The position numbers and the translations under genes are program-made. 19,966 nt of DNA, taken from contig DAEG01000009.1 in the NCBI GenBank assembly GCA_002495235.1, positions 1-19,966 on the forward strand, in the 5' to 3' direction. The notes beneath the pieces were generated by a model that worked only from the letters and a program-made list of their open reading frames with translations, did not search any database and was not told where the DNA came from. How positions within the stretch are numbered: the stretch's first letter is position 1; the number at the start of each line of letters is the position of its first letter. The stretch is from Euryarchaeota archaeon UBA287 (lineage in GTDB: Archaea; Thermoplasmatota; UBA186; UBA287). Shown here piece by piece: positions 12,628 through 19,966 of this stretch.

Positions 12628-13567
12628 GCCCGTCTATGTTCTTTGCTATGTCGAACGCTACCGGGCCTATGCACTGCGCGTAGACATCAAGCACGAATCT
12701 GGCCAGCTGGGGCCACTCCTCATCGCCGACGTTTGAGAAGCTTATCTGTGTCCCCACCTCTATGTTCCTGTTGAACCTCCTGTTATACCCCTCTATAGCG
12801 CTCCTGAATATCTGCAGGGATTCCTCACCCACGACCTCCGATGTCTTGGTCACTAACTGGAAGAGGGCAAAGGAGTAGAGCTCGTCCCTGCTCCTTGGGC
12901 GTTCCGCTCTTATGCCGATCCTCTCGGCTATGCTCCACAGGAGAGGCACCCTCCACACCCTGCCCTGGTGGGCCGTGATCATACATATCAGCCACAGTGT
13001 CACCATGAGCAGCAGGAATATGAGACACAGGACATGGCCTACCACCGGCACGTAGTACAGCAGCACCGTCATTATCGTCAGAGGAAGAAATAGCAGAACC
13101 GATTGCTTTGCGTGGAAACGGACAAAGCTGTTCCTCTCCTCGAATGCATAGAACAGCAGTCCGGTGACGAACAGGCCGGCGTAGCACAGAAGTCCTGCGA
13201 GCCTCTCATCCCGCTTGGATAAGTTCTTTATGTCCTCGCTGAGGAATGAGGAGGGCCTGTCGACCAGTGCGCCGAAGAGCGGGACCTTCCACACGTTCCC
13301 CTTTCCTGCGTTGTAGATGCACACGATCCAGAGAATGAAGGCTATCGCGCCTATGAGCGAGCTCATCATCCCGCCATACGGATCAGGAACAAAGGCTCCG
13401 ACAAGATAAGCTATTATGGTCAGCGGGAGGAACGTGACTATCGACTGCTTTGCGTGGAAACGGACATACTCGCTCTTATCGCTGGTCAGGTACATAAGGA
13501 TTCCTGATAACCAGAGCAGGATATAGGCTGCTACGGCGTCTCTCTTTTCTTTCTTTGTCGGTTCCAC
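12608..13567 (-). CDS. Duplicated Tic20/DUF4870-like membrane protein with YAxCxGPxAF domain
   Basis: The product has 319 residues, starting with GTG at 13567, 26 bases from a TATA-like ATTTAAAT. Two tandem membrane units occupy about 11-104 and 121-216. Each has a helix, then F/Y-V-R-F-H-A-K-Q-S, then F-L-P-L-T-I and more helices, ending in G-x-V-W-x-V-P-L. This is the pattern of DUF4870/Tic20-like proteins, which usually carry one unit. Residues about 228-319 form a cytosolic domain matching the end of the protein at 10280-11329: S-L-x-I-F-R-S-A-I-E-x-Y, I-E-V-G, S-F-S-N and Y-A-Q-C-I-G-P-V-A-F. The small GTPase gene lies 87 bases upstream on the same strand. The tail overlaps purD convergently by 20 bases. 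The role is unknown; membrane regulation is inferred. Confidence 0.75.
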   Translation of the reverse strand: MEPTKKEKRDAVAAYILLWLSGILMYLTSDKSEYVRFHAKQSIVTFLPLTIIAYLVGAFVPDPYGGMMSSLIGAIAFILWIVCIYNAGKGNVWKVPLFGALVDRPSSFLSEDIKNLSKRDERLAGLLCYAGLFVTGLLFYAFEERNSFVRFHAKQSVLLFLPLTIMTVLLYYVPVVGHVLCLIFLLLMVTLWLICMITAHQGRVWRVPLLWSIAERIGIRAERPRSRDELYSFALFQLVTKTSEVVGEESLQIFRSAIEGYNRRFNRNIEVGTQISFSNVGDEEWPQLARFVLDVYAQCIGPVAFDIAKNIDGLKDFAA

Positions 13568-13587
13568 ATGTCATATATGACCGGCCT

Positions 13588-13597
13588 TATTTAAATC
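13588..13597 (-). promoter_or_regulatory. TATA-like box of the Tic20/DUF4870-like gene
   Basis: On the minus strand GATTTAAATA is centred about 26 bases before the GTG at 13567. This gives the gene its own promoter despite the same-strand GTPase gene upstream, and supports a leaderless GTG start. Confidence 0.5.
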
Positions 13598-13654
13598 ATC
13601 CTCTAGAGCTTTGATGGATAGCGCATTCTTTCCGTGATCCGGTCCCTGTTCCTT

Positions 13655-14164
13655 TCAGGCGATTTCCTTCATCAGAGTTTCCAGCACTTTTTCACAGTTC
13701 TCTCCTGTTAAGGCTATTGTGCCTATGACGGGGCGCGTTATGCTCAAAATCCTTTTGACCTCCTCCGGAGGATATGCGTTATCCAGATCCTGCTTGTTTG
13801 CTGCAACAGCATATGGTCTTTTTCCGGCCTTTGCGATCTCGTTTAGTATTATTATCGCGTAAGGCCATGAATCCGGGAAAGATGAGTCCACGACCAGTAT
13901 AAAGCCGTCAGCCCCCTTGGCTATGGCATCTATCATGTAGTTGAATCTGCTCTGACCTGGGGTTCCGAAGAGAGCGACGTCCATCTCCTGATACCTTCTC
14001 TGCCCGTAGTCCATGACAACGGTCGTCCCTTCTGTGTCTATGCTCACGGAGTCCCTGCAGAGAGCCCTGACGAACGTTGACTTTCCTGCGTTATAGGGTC
14101 CCGTGACAACGATCTTTCGCCCCTTTTTTTCAGCAACAACGCTCTTTCGCTGCTCTCTCTCCAT
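13655..14164 (-). CDS. Small Ras-like GTPase (COG2229/MglA-like)
   Basis: The product has 169 residues, a single G domain. G1 is G-P-Y-N-A-G-K-S-T (22-30), G2 a T-T at about 47-48, G3 F-G-T-P-G-Q-S-R-F (66-74), G4 N-K-Q-D (123-126) and G5 A-L-T-G-E-N (151-156). The T-P-G-Q in G3, rather than D-x-x-G, and the short length are typical of the predicted GTPases of COG2229, which in bacteria are encoded with Roadblock/LC7 proteins and sensor kinases (conservons) or act as polarity switches (MglA). No Roadblock gene is in this window. The same-strand neighbour is a membrane protein with the shared C-terminal domain, so a membrane-signalling partnership is plausible. A TATA-like GTTTAATCTA is centred about 28 bases before the ATG. 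Confidence 0.9.
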   Translation of the reverse strand: MEREQRKSVVAEKKGRKIVVTGPYNAGKSTFVRALCRDSVSIDTEGTTVVMDYGQRRYQEMDVALFGTPGQSRFNYMIDAIAKGADGFILVVDSSFPDSWPYAIIILNEIAKAGKRPYAVAANKQDLDNAYPPEEVKRILSITRPVIGTIALTGENCEKVLETLMKEIA

Positions 14165-14282
14165 AAATCTGATTTATCCTTCTCATTAGATTAAACTTTC
14201 GTTCCTCTCTTCATATTGTCTTTTCATATGGATATGCCAGAGAGCTCTAGCGCACTGTTCAGAACCATGCATCTGGTGTGCA

Positions 14283-14298
14283 ATGACGTGTGCGTCAT
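14283..14298. promoter_or_regulatory. Palindrome upstream of the molybdenum hydroxylase operon
   Basis: ATGACG (14283-14288) and CGTCAT (14293-14298) are separated by TGTG. The dyad lies about 50 bases upstream of the operon's TATA box in the 214-base divergent intergenic region. It could be an operator, but a single 6+6 bp dyad can occur by chance. Confidence 0.3.
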
Positions 14299-14347
14299 GA
14301 TCTTATCCGGATCTGCGCCGCGTTCTCAAAGCGTCAGTGCAGCATAA

Positions 14348-14357
14348 CTTTTATATT
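14348..14357 (+). promoter_or_regulatory. TATA-like box of the molybdenum hydroxylase operon
   Basis: CTTTTATATT is centred about 26 bases before the ATG at 14379. This spacing is what decides for 14379 rather than the in-frame ATG at 14337, which lies upstream of the box. Confidence 0.65.
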
Positions 14358-14378
14358 CTCTCTGCCCCTATAACATCA

Positions 14379-15143
14379 ATGGAATACCGCTACGCTTCGA
14401 CAATCGAGGAGGCCTGCAGACTCGTAGAGAACGGATTTTCGCCGATAGCCGGAGGAACGGAGATCAATCTGAAGCACGGCGCTGGACCGCTCGTGGACAT
14501 TGACGGTATCGGCATGAACTACATAGAAGACAGGGGCGATAGCATCGCGATAGGGGCCACTGCAACGATAGCGCAGATAGAGCGTTCCAGCCTCCTAAGA
14601 GAGTATAATGCATTGACTATAGCGGCCGTGGGCTTCACGCAGTCCGTGAAGCACCTGGCTACCATAGGCGGTAACATCGCGGAGAGCGTGGCTTCCGCAG
14701 ACACAGCTCCGCCTCTGCTGGTGTTTGATGCTGAAGCGGTTCTGGCGTCCCTTACTGGTGAGAGGATCGTGCGTGTCGAGAGCCTGTTCGCAGGACTGAG
14801 AAAGAATGCCCTGCGCAGAGGTGAGATCATAAAGGAGTTCCTGCTGCCACGCTTTGATGGCAGGTCGTACTTCAGGAAGGTGGGGAGGACGGAGGATGAT
14901 CTTGCTGTTACCAGCATGGCCATCAGTGTTTCCGGCGATGTCAGGATCGCACTGGGATCGGCAGCTTCCGTGCCCATGAGGGCACGCAATGCCGAAAAGG
15001 CCTTGAGTTCTGGTATGGGCGCTGCGCGTGACGCGCTGTTATCAGAAACCAGTCCGAGGGACAGCATGAGAGCCGCCAGGGATTACAGGGAGAGACTGGA
15101 GACTGCCCTACTGGAGGAATGCTTGAGGGAGGTGGGTCTATGA
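14379..15143 (+). CDS. Molybdenum hydroxylase FAD-binding (medium) subunit
   Basis: The product has 254 residues, somewhat shorter than the usual 280-300. The XdhB/CoxM-type FAD domain shows P-I-A-G-G-T-E-I near residue 25-32 and the second flavin motif T-I-G-G-N-I-A-E-S at about 97-105. The C-terminal CO-dehydrogenase flavoprotein-type domain follows (Y-F-R-K-V-G-R-T, then A-L-G-S-A-A-S-V-P-M-R-A). It would pass electrons from the iron-sulfur domain of the next gene product to NAD or another acceptor. The 14 residues upstream of ATG 14379 are excluded because they overlie the TATA box. The stop overlaps the next start as ATGA, so the two are translated together. Confidence 0.88.
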   Translation: MEYRYASTIEEACRLVENGFSPIAGGTEINLKHGAGPLVDIDGIGMNYIEDRGDSIAIGATATIAQIERSSLLREYNALTIAAVGFTQSVKHLATIGGNIAESVASADTAPPLLVFDAEAVLASLTGERIVRVESLFAGLRKNALRRGEIIKEFLLPRFDGRSYFRKVGRTEDDLAVTSMAISVSGDVRIALGSAASVPMRARNAEKALSSGMGAARDALLSETSPRDSMRAARDYRERLETALLEECLREVGL

Positions 15144-17833
15144 GGATAGAGTTTGAAATGAACGGAGGGCACAAAGTCATCGATTGTGACCCGCAAAAAA
15201 GCCTGTTGAGCGTCATAAGGGAGGATCTCGGTCTCACGGGCACTAAGTACTGCTGTGGTGGTGGTGAGTGTGGTGCGTGCACGATACTCCTTGATGGAAA
15301 GCCCGTGACCTCATGCATCATGGTCGCCGCGCAGGCAAACGGGCACAGCATAGAGACGATAGAGGGTGTGCGTGGTGAGAGGGAGTTTGAGGTCATAAAG
15401 AACGCATTCATGGCTCATGGCGCTTTGCAGTGCGGTTACTGCACTCCCGCCTTTGTTCTTTACGCGTATCACATCCTGAAGGACGGGAGGCAGGCAACAC
15501 GTGAGGAGATAAGGCGGGAGATAGCGGGGGTCTACTGCAGGTGTGGATCCTACCAGAAGATAATAGACGCCATGGAATCCCTTCTGAGCGGAGGATCTAC
15601 GTACGCAGAGATGCCCGAAGGGTCTGATGTGGTCGGCAAGGGAGTTGAGCGCAAGGATTACGGTGACAAGATAGAGGGCAGAGCTATCTACGCATACGAT
15701 CTAAAACCTGAGATAAAGGGAAGAGAGGATGTCCTGTATCTCAAGTTCCTCAGAAGTCCTCACGCCTTCGCCAGGATAAAGGGCATAGACACTGGCAAAG
15801 TCAAGGGCACCGTGCTGGTGCTGACTCACGAGAATGTCCCTGAGGTCTACTTCACCACCGCGGGGCAGTCATACCCGGAAGCCTCGCCCTACGATACGAG
15901 GCTGCTGAACAATCCTGTGCGCTATGTCGGTGAGCCTGTCGCCATCGTGGCGGCAGAGAGCGAGGATGAGGCCGAGGAGGCTCTGGGGCAGATATCTGTC
16001 GAGTACGAGGTGATGAAGCCCGTGCTGGGCCCGGAGGAGGCTCTCAGGACCAGCATACGCATTCACTCAAAGGGCAACGTGGTGGCAGAGATACACGAGG
16101 TGGTTGGTGACCCCGCCAGAGGCTTTGAGGAAGCGGACCTGGTCATAGAGCGCGAGTATGAGACGCAGATGCAGAAGCACGTTCACCTCGAGCCCTACGC
16201 CAGCTTCTCCTACTGGGACAACGACGTCCTCACCGTGGAGACCGGGAGTCAGGTCGTCTACCATTGCAGGAGGACTATATCCAGGATCCTAGGCCTGCCA
16301 GAGAACAGGATAAGGGTCTTCTCGCACACCATGGGCGGAGGCTTCGGTGACAGGCAGGAGATGACACTCGAGCAATACGTTGCTGTGGTCACCCACATGA
16401 CCGGAAAGCCGTGTTTTGCCTCTCTCACGAGAGAGGAGCAGTTCTTCATATCGCGCAGGAGGCACAACGCGAGGATAAGGATGAAGCTCGGGGCAAAAAA
16501 GGATGGCACGCTCACGGCGATGAGCATGAACGCTCTCAGCGATACTGGCGCCTACGGCTCTCACGGTCTGACGGTGACGACCAACATGGGATCGATGACG
16601 CTACCGCTGTACACCAGGCACTGCAGGAACATAGCGTTTGACGCCACCGTAGTCTACACTAACAGGCCGATAGCCGGCGCTTTCAGGGGCTACGGCACGA
16701 CGCAGGGAGGCTTCGCCCTTGAGAGTGCCATGGACGAGCTCGCGGAGGCCCTGGGCATGGATCCGATAGACCTGAGACTCAAGAACGTGATAGAGGAGGG
16801 GGCCATAGACCCCATATCCGAGGTGCTCAGCGAGGGCGGGGAGGCCATTCCCAGGAGGATAGAGTCATGCGGCATAGAGGAGGCCCTGAAGAGGGGCAGA
16901 GAGCTCTTTGACTGGGACAGGAATAAGGGGGAGGGCGGGATCATAGGCGTGGCATGCGGTATGAAGGGGAGTGGTGTTGCTGGGTTTGAGTTCGCAAATG
17001 CGACAGCAAAGCTGAACGAGGATGGCAGCGTGACCGTTGCGATAGGTGCTGCGGACATAGGACAGGGAGCAGAGAGTGCAATGGCGCAGATAGCGGCGCA
17101 GGCATCCGGCATAAGCTTCAGAGATATCAGGGTCACGTCTGCGGACACGGAGCGTGTCCCGTTCGACATGGGAACGTATGCCTCGAGCGTCACGTACGTG
17201 ACGGGCATGGCGGTCAAGAGGGCCGCGGAGGATCTCAGGGAAAAGGTATTGCAGAGAGCAGAGCGGCTCTGCGGTGGGAGGCCGGAGCTGAAGGACAGTA
17301 TTCTTGGCGATAAGCCTCTCAGAGAGTTCGCGATGGAGTGCTTTTACGGGAACGACAGGGATGAGCTCTGCGGGTTCGGTAGCGCGACCGATATAACGAG
17401 TCCGCCGCCATTCTCCGCCCACTTTGTCGAGCTGAACGTGAACAGGGCCACGGGAGAGGTGAGGATAGAGAGATACCTCGCGATGAACGACATCGGCAAG
17501 GTCATAAACCCTGTAGCGGCAGAGGGCCAGATACATGGCGCCATACTTCAGGGCATAGGCTATGCGCTCTTCGAGGAGATGCGCCTCGACGAGAATGGAA
17601 AGCTCATCAATCCTGATCTGACCAATTACAAGATACCCAGCGCGCTTGATGCGCCGGACATAGAGAACCATTTCATAGAGACGAACGAGCCCTCCGGTCC
17701 CTTCGGCGCGAAGAGCTGCGGCGAGATCGCCTTTGTTCCTGTGGCCCCGGCGATAGCTAATGCGATATACAGGGCAACGGGCACAAGGTTCAGGAAGCTT
17801 CCGGTGACCAGAGAGAGGATAGCCATGAGCTGA
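15140..17833 (+). CDS. Fused [2Fe-2S] and molybdopterin subunit of a xanthine dehydrogenase-family enzyme
   Basis: The product has 897 residues. ATG 15140 overlaps the previous stop and has GGGAGGTGGG just before it; an ATG at 15119 is in frame but has no such site. Residues 1-150 form a CoxS/XdhC-type small subunit with clusters C39/C44/C47/C59 and C98/C101/C133/C135. From about 165 the Mo-binding subunit follows directly. It has M-G-G-G-F-G-D (pterin), A-F-R-G-Y-G-T-T-Q-G in the position of the xanthine dehydrogenase arginine loop, and G-A-K-S-C-G-E with the catalytic glutamate E862. The A-Y-x-C-S-F-R loop of CO dehydrogenase is absent, so this is an aldehyde-, purine- or aromatic-acyl-CoA-type hydroxylase; the substrate cannot be read from sequence. 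No XdhC/CoxD-type maturation gene is nearby. Confidence 0.92.
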   Translation: MRIEFEMNGGHKVIDCDPQKSLLSVIREDLGLTGTKYCCGGGECGACTILLDGKPVTSCIMVAAQANGHSIETIEGVRGEREFEVIKNAFMAHGALQCGYCTPAFVLYAYHILKDGRQATREEIRREIAGVYCRCGSYQKIIDAMESLLSGGSTYAEMPEGSDVVGKGVERKDYGDKIEGRAIYAYDLKPEIKGREDVLYLKFLRSPHAFARIKGIDTGKVKGTVLVLTHENVPEVYFTTAGQSYPEASPYDTRLLNNPVRYVGEPVAIVAAESEDEAEEALGQISVEYEVMKPVLGPEEALRTSIRIHSKGNVVAEIHEVVGDPARGFEEADLVIEREYETQMQKHVHLEPYASFSYWDNDVLTVETGSQVVYHCRRTISRILGLPENRIRVFSHTMGGGFGDRQEMTLEQYVAVVTHMTGKPCFASLTREEQFFISRRRHNARIRMKLGAKKDGTLTAMSMNALSDTGAYGSHGLTVTTNMGSMTLPLYTRHCRNIAFDATVVYTNRPIAGAFRGYGTTQGGFALESAMDELAEALGMDPIDLRLKNVIEEGAIDPISEVLSEGGEAIPRRIESCGIEEALKRGRELFDWDRNKGEGGIIGVACGMKGSGVAGFEFANATAKLNEDGSVTVAIGAADIGQGAESAMAQIAAQASGISFRDIRVTSADTERVPFDMGTYASSVTYVTGMAVKRAAEDLREKVLQRAERLCGGRPELKDSILGDKPLREFAMECFYGNDRDELCGFGSATDITSPPPFSAHFVELNVNRATGEVRIERYLAMNDIGKVINPVAAEGQIHGAILQGIGYALFEEMRLDENGKLINPDLTNYKIPSALDAPDIENHFIETNEPSGPFGAKSCGEIAFVPVAPAIANAIYRATGTRFRKLPVTRERIAMS

Positions 17834-17844
17834 TCCTGAAAAGC

Positions 17845-17853
17845 ACATATAAA
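17845..17853 (+). promoter_or_regulatory. TATA-like box of the antiporter gene
   Basis: ACATATAAA is centred about 28 bases before the ATG at 17878, starting 11 bases after the hydroxylase stop. It separates the antiporter transcriptionally from the operon. Confidence 0.6.
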
Positions 17854-17877
17854 GGTGAATGTCGATATCGATTCGCT

Positions 17878-19038
17878 ATGCCCTACGAATCTTTTCTGCT
17901 GGACCTGGCTGTTATCATAGTGGCCGCAGAGGTTGGGAGCATAGCATTCAACAGGCTGAGGCTCTCGCCGGTGCTCGGGATGCTGATTGTCGGCATAATC
18001 CTCGGGCCTTTTACCCCCGGATTCACTGTCGATCCTGCCAGCATAGCTGACATAGCAGAACTTGGCGCCATCTTCCTCATGTTCAGCATAGGCCTTGAGA
18101 TGGATCTGAGCACGCTCAGCAGGGTGAAGTACACCACGGTCTCCATCCTGGTTTTAGGCGCCTCTCTCTCATTCGTTGCCGGGCTGCTCCTTGGGCTCGG
18201 GCTCGGCTGGAGCCTGAAGACCTCGGCGTTCCTTGGCGCGATGCTGGTGGCAACCTCCACGACCACAGCCCTCCGCCTGATGAGCGATCTAGGTACGAGG
18301 CACGGGCTGACCATGGAGGCCGTCGCCGGTTCCATCGTTCTTGACGATCTGGCCGGTCTCATGGTGATGTCGCTGGTATCAAGCATTTTTGTCGAAGAGA
18401 TGACCTCCCTGCCCATGATGATGGCAGGGCTCGTGCTGGTCGTTGTGCTTATGTTGCTCATAATATCCCTGGGAAGCAGGATCATTCCCCTGACCCTTGA
18501 CATCACAAGCACGGCTTCGTCGGGCAGCGAGATACTGCTCGCCATAGCAATATGCTTCATCCTGGCCTTTGTCTTCTCTCTGCTAAACCTGTCCTCGTAC
18601 ATGGGCGCTTTCTTCGCCGGCGCCATGATCGCTTCCACGAAGTATTCCGCGAGCGTGTCCTTGTACGTAAAGCCGTTCAGAGACGTCTTTTCCGGCGTGT
18701 TCTTCGTGTCCATGGGCATGCTGGTCGACCCCACGAACATACTGCCAGTCCTGCCCGTGGCGCTGCTGATCTCCGTCGTTTCGATGGTCAAGTTCTTTGG
18801 AGGTTTTATTCCCATACTGATAAAAAAGGCCCCGCTGTATGACGCGGTTACAGCCGGCATGTACCTGCTGCCAAAGGGAGAGGTGGCCATAATAGTTGCT
18901 GGTTACGGCATAAGCGCGGGTGCTCTCGGTCCGGAGTTCCTCTCGATAGGGGCTGTCATGATGGTCTTCACGATCCTTGTGACCATTCTGGGCGCAAGAT
19001 TCATCAAAGGCAGGGTCTCGGATACGCCTGTTTCATGA
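17878..19038 (+). CDS. CPA2-family cation/proton antiporter
   Basis: The product has 386 residues and is almost entirely hydrophobic, with about 11-13 helices. Family marks of Na+(K+)/H+ antiporters of the KefB/GerN/NapA type are P-V-L-G-M-L-x-x-G-I-I-L-G-P (31-44), L-G-A-I-F-L-M-F-x-I-G-L-E (62-74), the double aspartate V-L-D156-D157-L-A-G that binds ion and proton, Y-M-G-A-F-F-A-G, and F-F-V-S-M-G-M. It stops right after the transport domain: no RCK/TrkA-N nucleotide-binding tail is present, unlike KefB/KefC. It likely exchanges cytoplasmic Na+ or K+ for H+ at the membrane. It is a single gene with its own TATA box. Confidence 0.88.
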   Translation: MPYESFLLDLAVIIVAAEVGSIAFNRLRLSPVLGMLIVGIILGPFTPGFTVDPASIADIAELGAIFLMFSIGLEMDLSTLSRVKYTTVSILVLGASLSFVAGLLLGLGLGWSLKTSAFLGAMLVATSTTTALRLMSDLGTRHGLTMEAVAGSIVLDDLAGLMVMSLVSSIFVEEMTSLPMMMAGLVLVVVLMLLIISLGSRIIPLTLDITSTASSGSEILLAIAICFILAFVFSLLNLSSYMGAFFAGAMIASTKYSASVSLYVKPFRDVFSGVFFVSMGMLVDPTNILPVLPVALLISVVSMVKFFGGFIPILIKKAPLYDAVTAGMYLLPKGEVAIIVAGYGISAGALGPEFLSIGAVMMVFTILVTILGARFIKGRVSDTPVS

Positions 19039-19116
19039 GAAGCCACAGGGTGTCTGCCAACACTGGTGATGCAGGGATCACAAAAACTATCAAAAGAGCT
19101 ATTGACAGTGCGGATC

Positions 19117-19128
19117 AAAATAAAAAAA
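19117..19128 (-). terminator. T-run terminator of the subtilase gene
   Basis: On the minus strand, 13 bases after the subtilase stop, there is a run of seven T, one A and four T. Such T tracts terminate archaeal RNA polymerase without needing a hairpin, and no clear hairpin is seen. Confidence 0.55.
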
Positions 19129-19141
19129 GGAGAGGGCTGTT

Positions 19142-19966
19142 TTAGGCAGCCTTCACCGCGCCCTCTGCGTTCACCTTGCCGTAGCCGAAGCTCTGGTCCC
19201 AGCCGGAGCTGCCGAGGTCTATGGCGGTGTCGCACAGTATGTCCCTGACTTCCTGGTTGCTGAGATTTGGGTTCTCAGAGAGCACAAGTCCCGCGACACC
19301 AGCTACGTGCGGGCAGGCCATTGAGGTCCCGCTCAGGCTCTTGTACTGGTTGTTAGGATAGGTTGACAGAACAGAGCTGCCGGGCGCGCACACCTCTACC
19401 TCCGGTCCAACATTGGAGTAGTAGGCCAGCTTGTCCGAGCTGTCTATGGCGGATACAGCCATGGCGCTGTCATACTTGGCAGGATAGCTCACCGGTCCGC
19501 CGTAATCATTACCTGCCGCCGCCACAACAAGGACCCCATTGTCCCATGCATAATTGCAGGCGTCCTCCATGACGGTGCTGCTCTCTGAGCTGCCGAGACT
19601 CATGGATATGACCTGCGCTCCGTTATCCACGGCGTATCTTATCCCGCTCGCCACCCATGATTCGTATCCTGATCCCTGAGAATCCAGCACCTTGACTGCC
19701 ATTATGCTCACCTGTGCTATTCCTGCAGTCCCGACTCCGTTGTCGGTTGTTGCGCCTATTATCCCCGCGCAGTGGGTTCCATGGCCCTGATCATCCATCG
19801 GGTCTGTATCATTGTTCGCAAAGTCGTAACCTTTGATGACCCTTCCGTAGAGATCCTCATGCTCGTAATCCACACCTGTGTCAACGACAGCGACGACAAT
19901 GCCCTCGTCGCCCATCTGTATGTCCCATGCCTGCGGTGCTCTGACGGACTTCGGGCCGTACTGCTG
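19142..19966 (-). CDS. Subtilisin-like serine protease (S8), N-terminus beyond window
   Basis: The frame is open to the window edge; the ATG at 19915 lies inside the catalytic domain, so the signal peptide and any propeptide are outside. About 274 residues are visible, beginning with Y-G-P-K-S-V-R-A-P-Q-A-W. The catalytic triad is complete: D in V-V-D-T-G-V-D, H in G-H-G-T-H-C-A-G-I and S in G-T-S-M-A-C-P-H-V-A-G. The oxyanion asparagine sits in A-A-A-G-N-D. The chain ends directly after the domain (F-G-Y-G-K-V-N-A), so there is no C-terminal extension, as in bacterial subtilisins. It probably is an exported protease. It converges on the antiporter gene. Confidence 0.93.
   Translation of the reverse strand, partial: QQYGPKSVRAPQAWDIQMGDEGIVVAVVDTGVDYEHEDLYGRVIKGYDFANNDTDPMDDQGHGTHCAGIIGATTDNGVGTAGIAQVSIMAVKVLDSQGSGYESWVASGIRYAVDNGAQVISMSLGSSESSTVMEDACNYAWDNGVLVVAAAGNDYGGPVSYPAKYDSAMAVSAIDSSDKLAYYSNVGPEVEVCAPGSSVLSTYPNNQYKSLSGTSMACPHVAGVAGLVLSENPNLSNQEVRDILCDTAIDLGSSGWDQSFGYGKVNAEGAVKAA

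Noticed and set aside
15140..17833. Aerobic CO dehydrogenase large subunit
   Set aside because: The A-Y-x-C-S-F-R active-site loop that carries the copper-binding cysteine is absent. The equivalent position reads A-F-R-G-Y-G, as in xanthine dehydrogenase and aldehyde oxidoreductases.
16865..17848. 327-codon minus-strand open frame opposite the Mo-binding domain
   Set aside because: The opposite strand encodes the conserved molybdopterin domain up to its stop at 17833. No promoter or recognisable motif supports the antisense frame.
17883..18890. 335-codon minus-strand open frame opposite the antiporter
   Set aside because: The plus strand has clear CPA2 motifs. The minus frame is an artefact of codon bias and is rich in serine, threonine, proline and methionine, as expected for an antisense shadow of hydrophobic codons.

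Overview
The window looks like a mesophilic-to-thermophilic archaeal chromosome segment of moderately high G+C. The evidence is a repeated promoter layout: an A/T-rich TATA-like box whose centre lies about 22-28 bases before the start codon, with no room for a leader or Shine-Dalgarno site (genes at 1366, 4294, 8114, 9131, 11362, 14379 and 17878 on the plus strand, 13567 and 14164 on the minus strand). AGG/AGA arginine and ATA isoleucine codons are heavily used, and there are archaeal-type families such as an IS1341-type tnpB and a COG3199-type ATP-NAD kinase-like protein. A methanogen-related euryarchaeote is plausible, but nothing here fixes the lineage.

Layout. 3-1292 is the 3' part of a large secreted protein with Ig-like repeats. 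1366-1869 is a secreted or membrane cysteine-rich hydrophobic protein closed by a hairpin/T-run terminator. 1995-2518 holds two small, apparently related membrane proteins that overlap through a TTG/TGA junction. 2531-4160 is an IS200/IS605-superfamily (IS1341-type, tnpB-only) element on the minus strand with a folded right end resembling an omega-RNA terminus. It is decorated by several copies of a 47-50 bp double-hairpin palindromic element, one inserted in frame in tnpB. 4294-7093 holds an ATP-NAD kinase-like enzyme and an exported M1-like metallopeptidase with an unusually short zinc-ligand spacing. 7375-9013 encodes two exported proteins: one of five short beta repeats, the other a beta-sandwich plus a cysteine-rich hydrophobic tail. 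9131-10243 is an exported class-C beta-lactamase-fold serine hydrolase.

10280-14164 is the most interesting stretch. A seven-helix membrane protein, purD, a protein with duplicated Tic20/DUF4870-like membrane domains, and a COG2229/MglA-like small GTPase lie together. The two membrane proteins end in the same roughly 80-residue cytosolic domain with a Y-A-x-C-x-G-P-x-A-F signature. This suggests an uncharacterised membrane signalling or regulatory module.

14379-17833 is a molybdenum hydroxylase operon: an FAD subunit, then a fused [2Fe-2S]/molybdopterin subunit. 17878-19038 is a CPA2-type cation/proton antiporter. 19142-19966 (minus strand) is the catalytic domain of a subtilase running off the window. 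No tRNA, rRNA or CRISPR array was seen.
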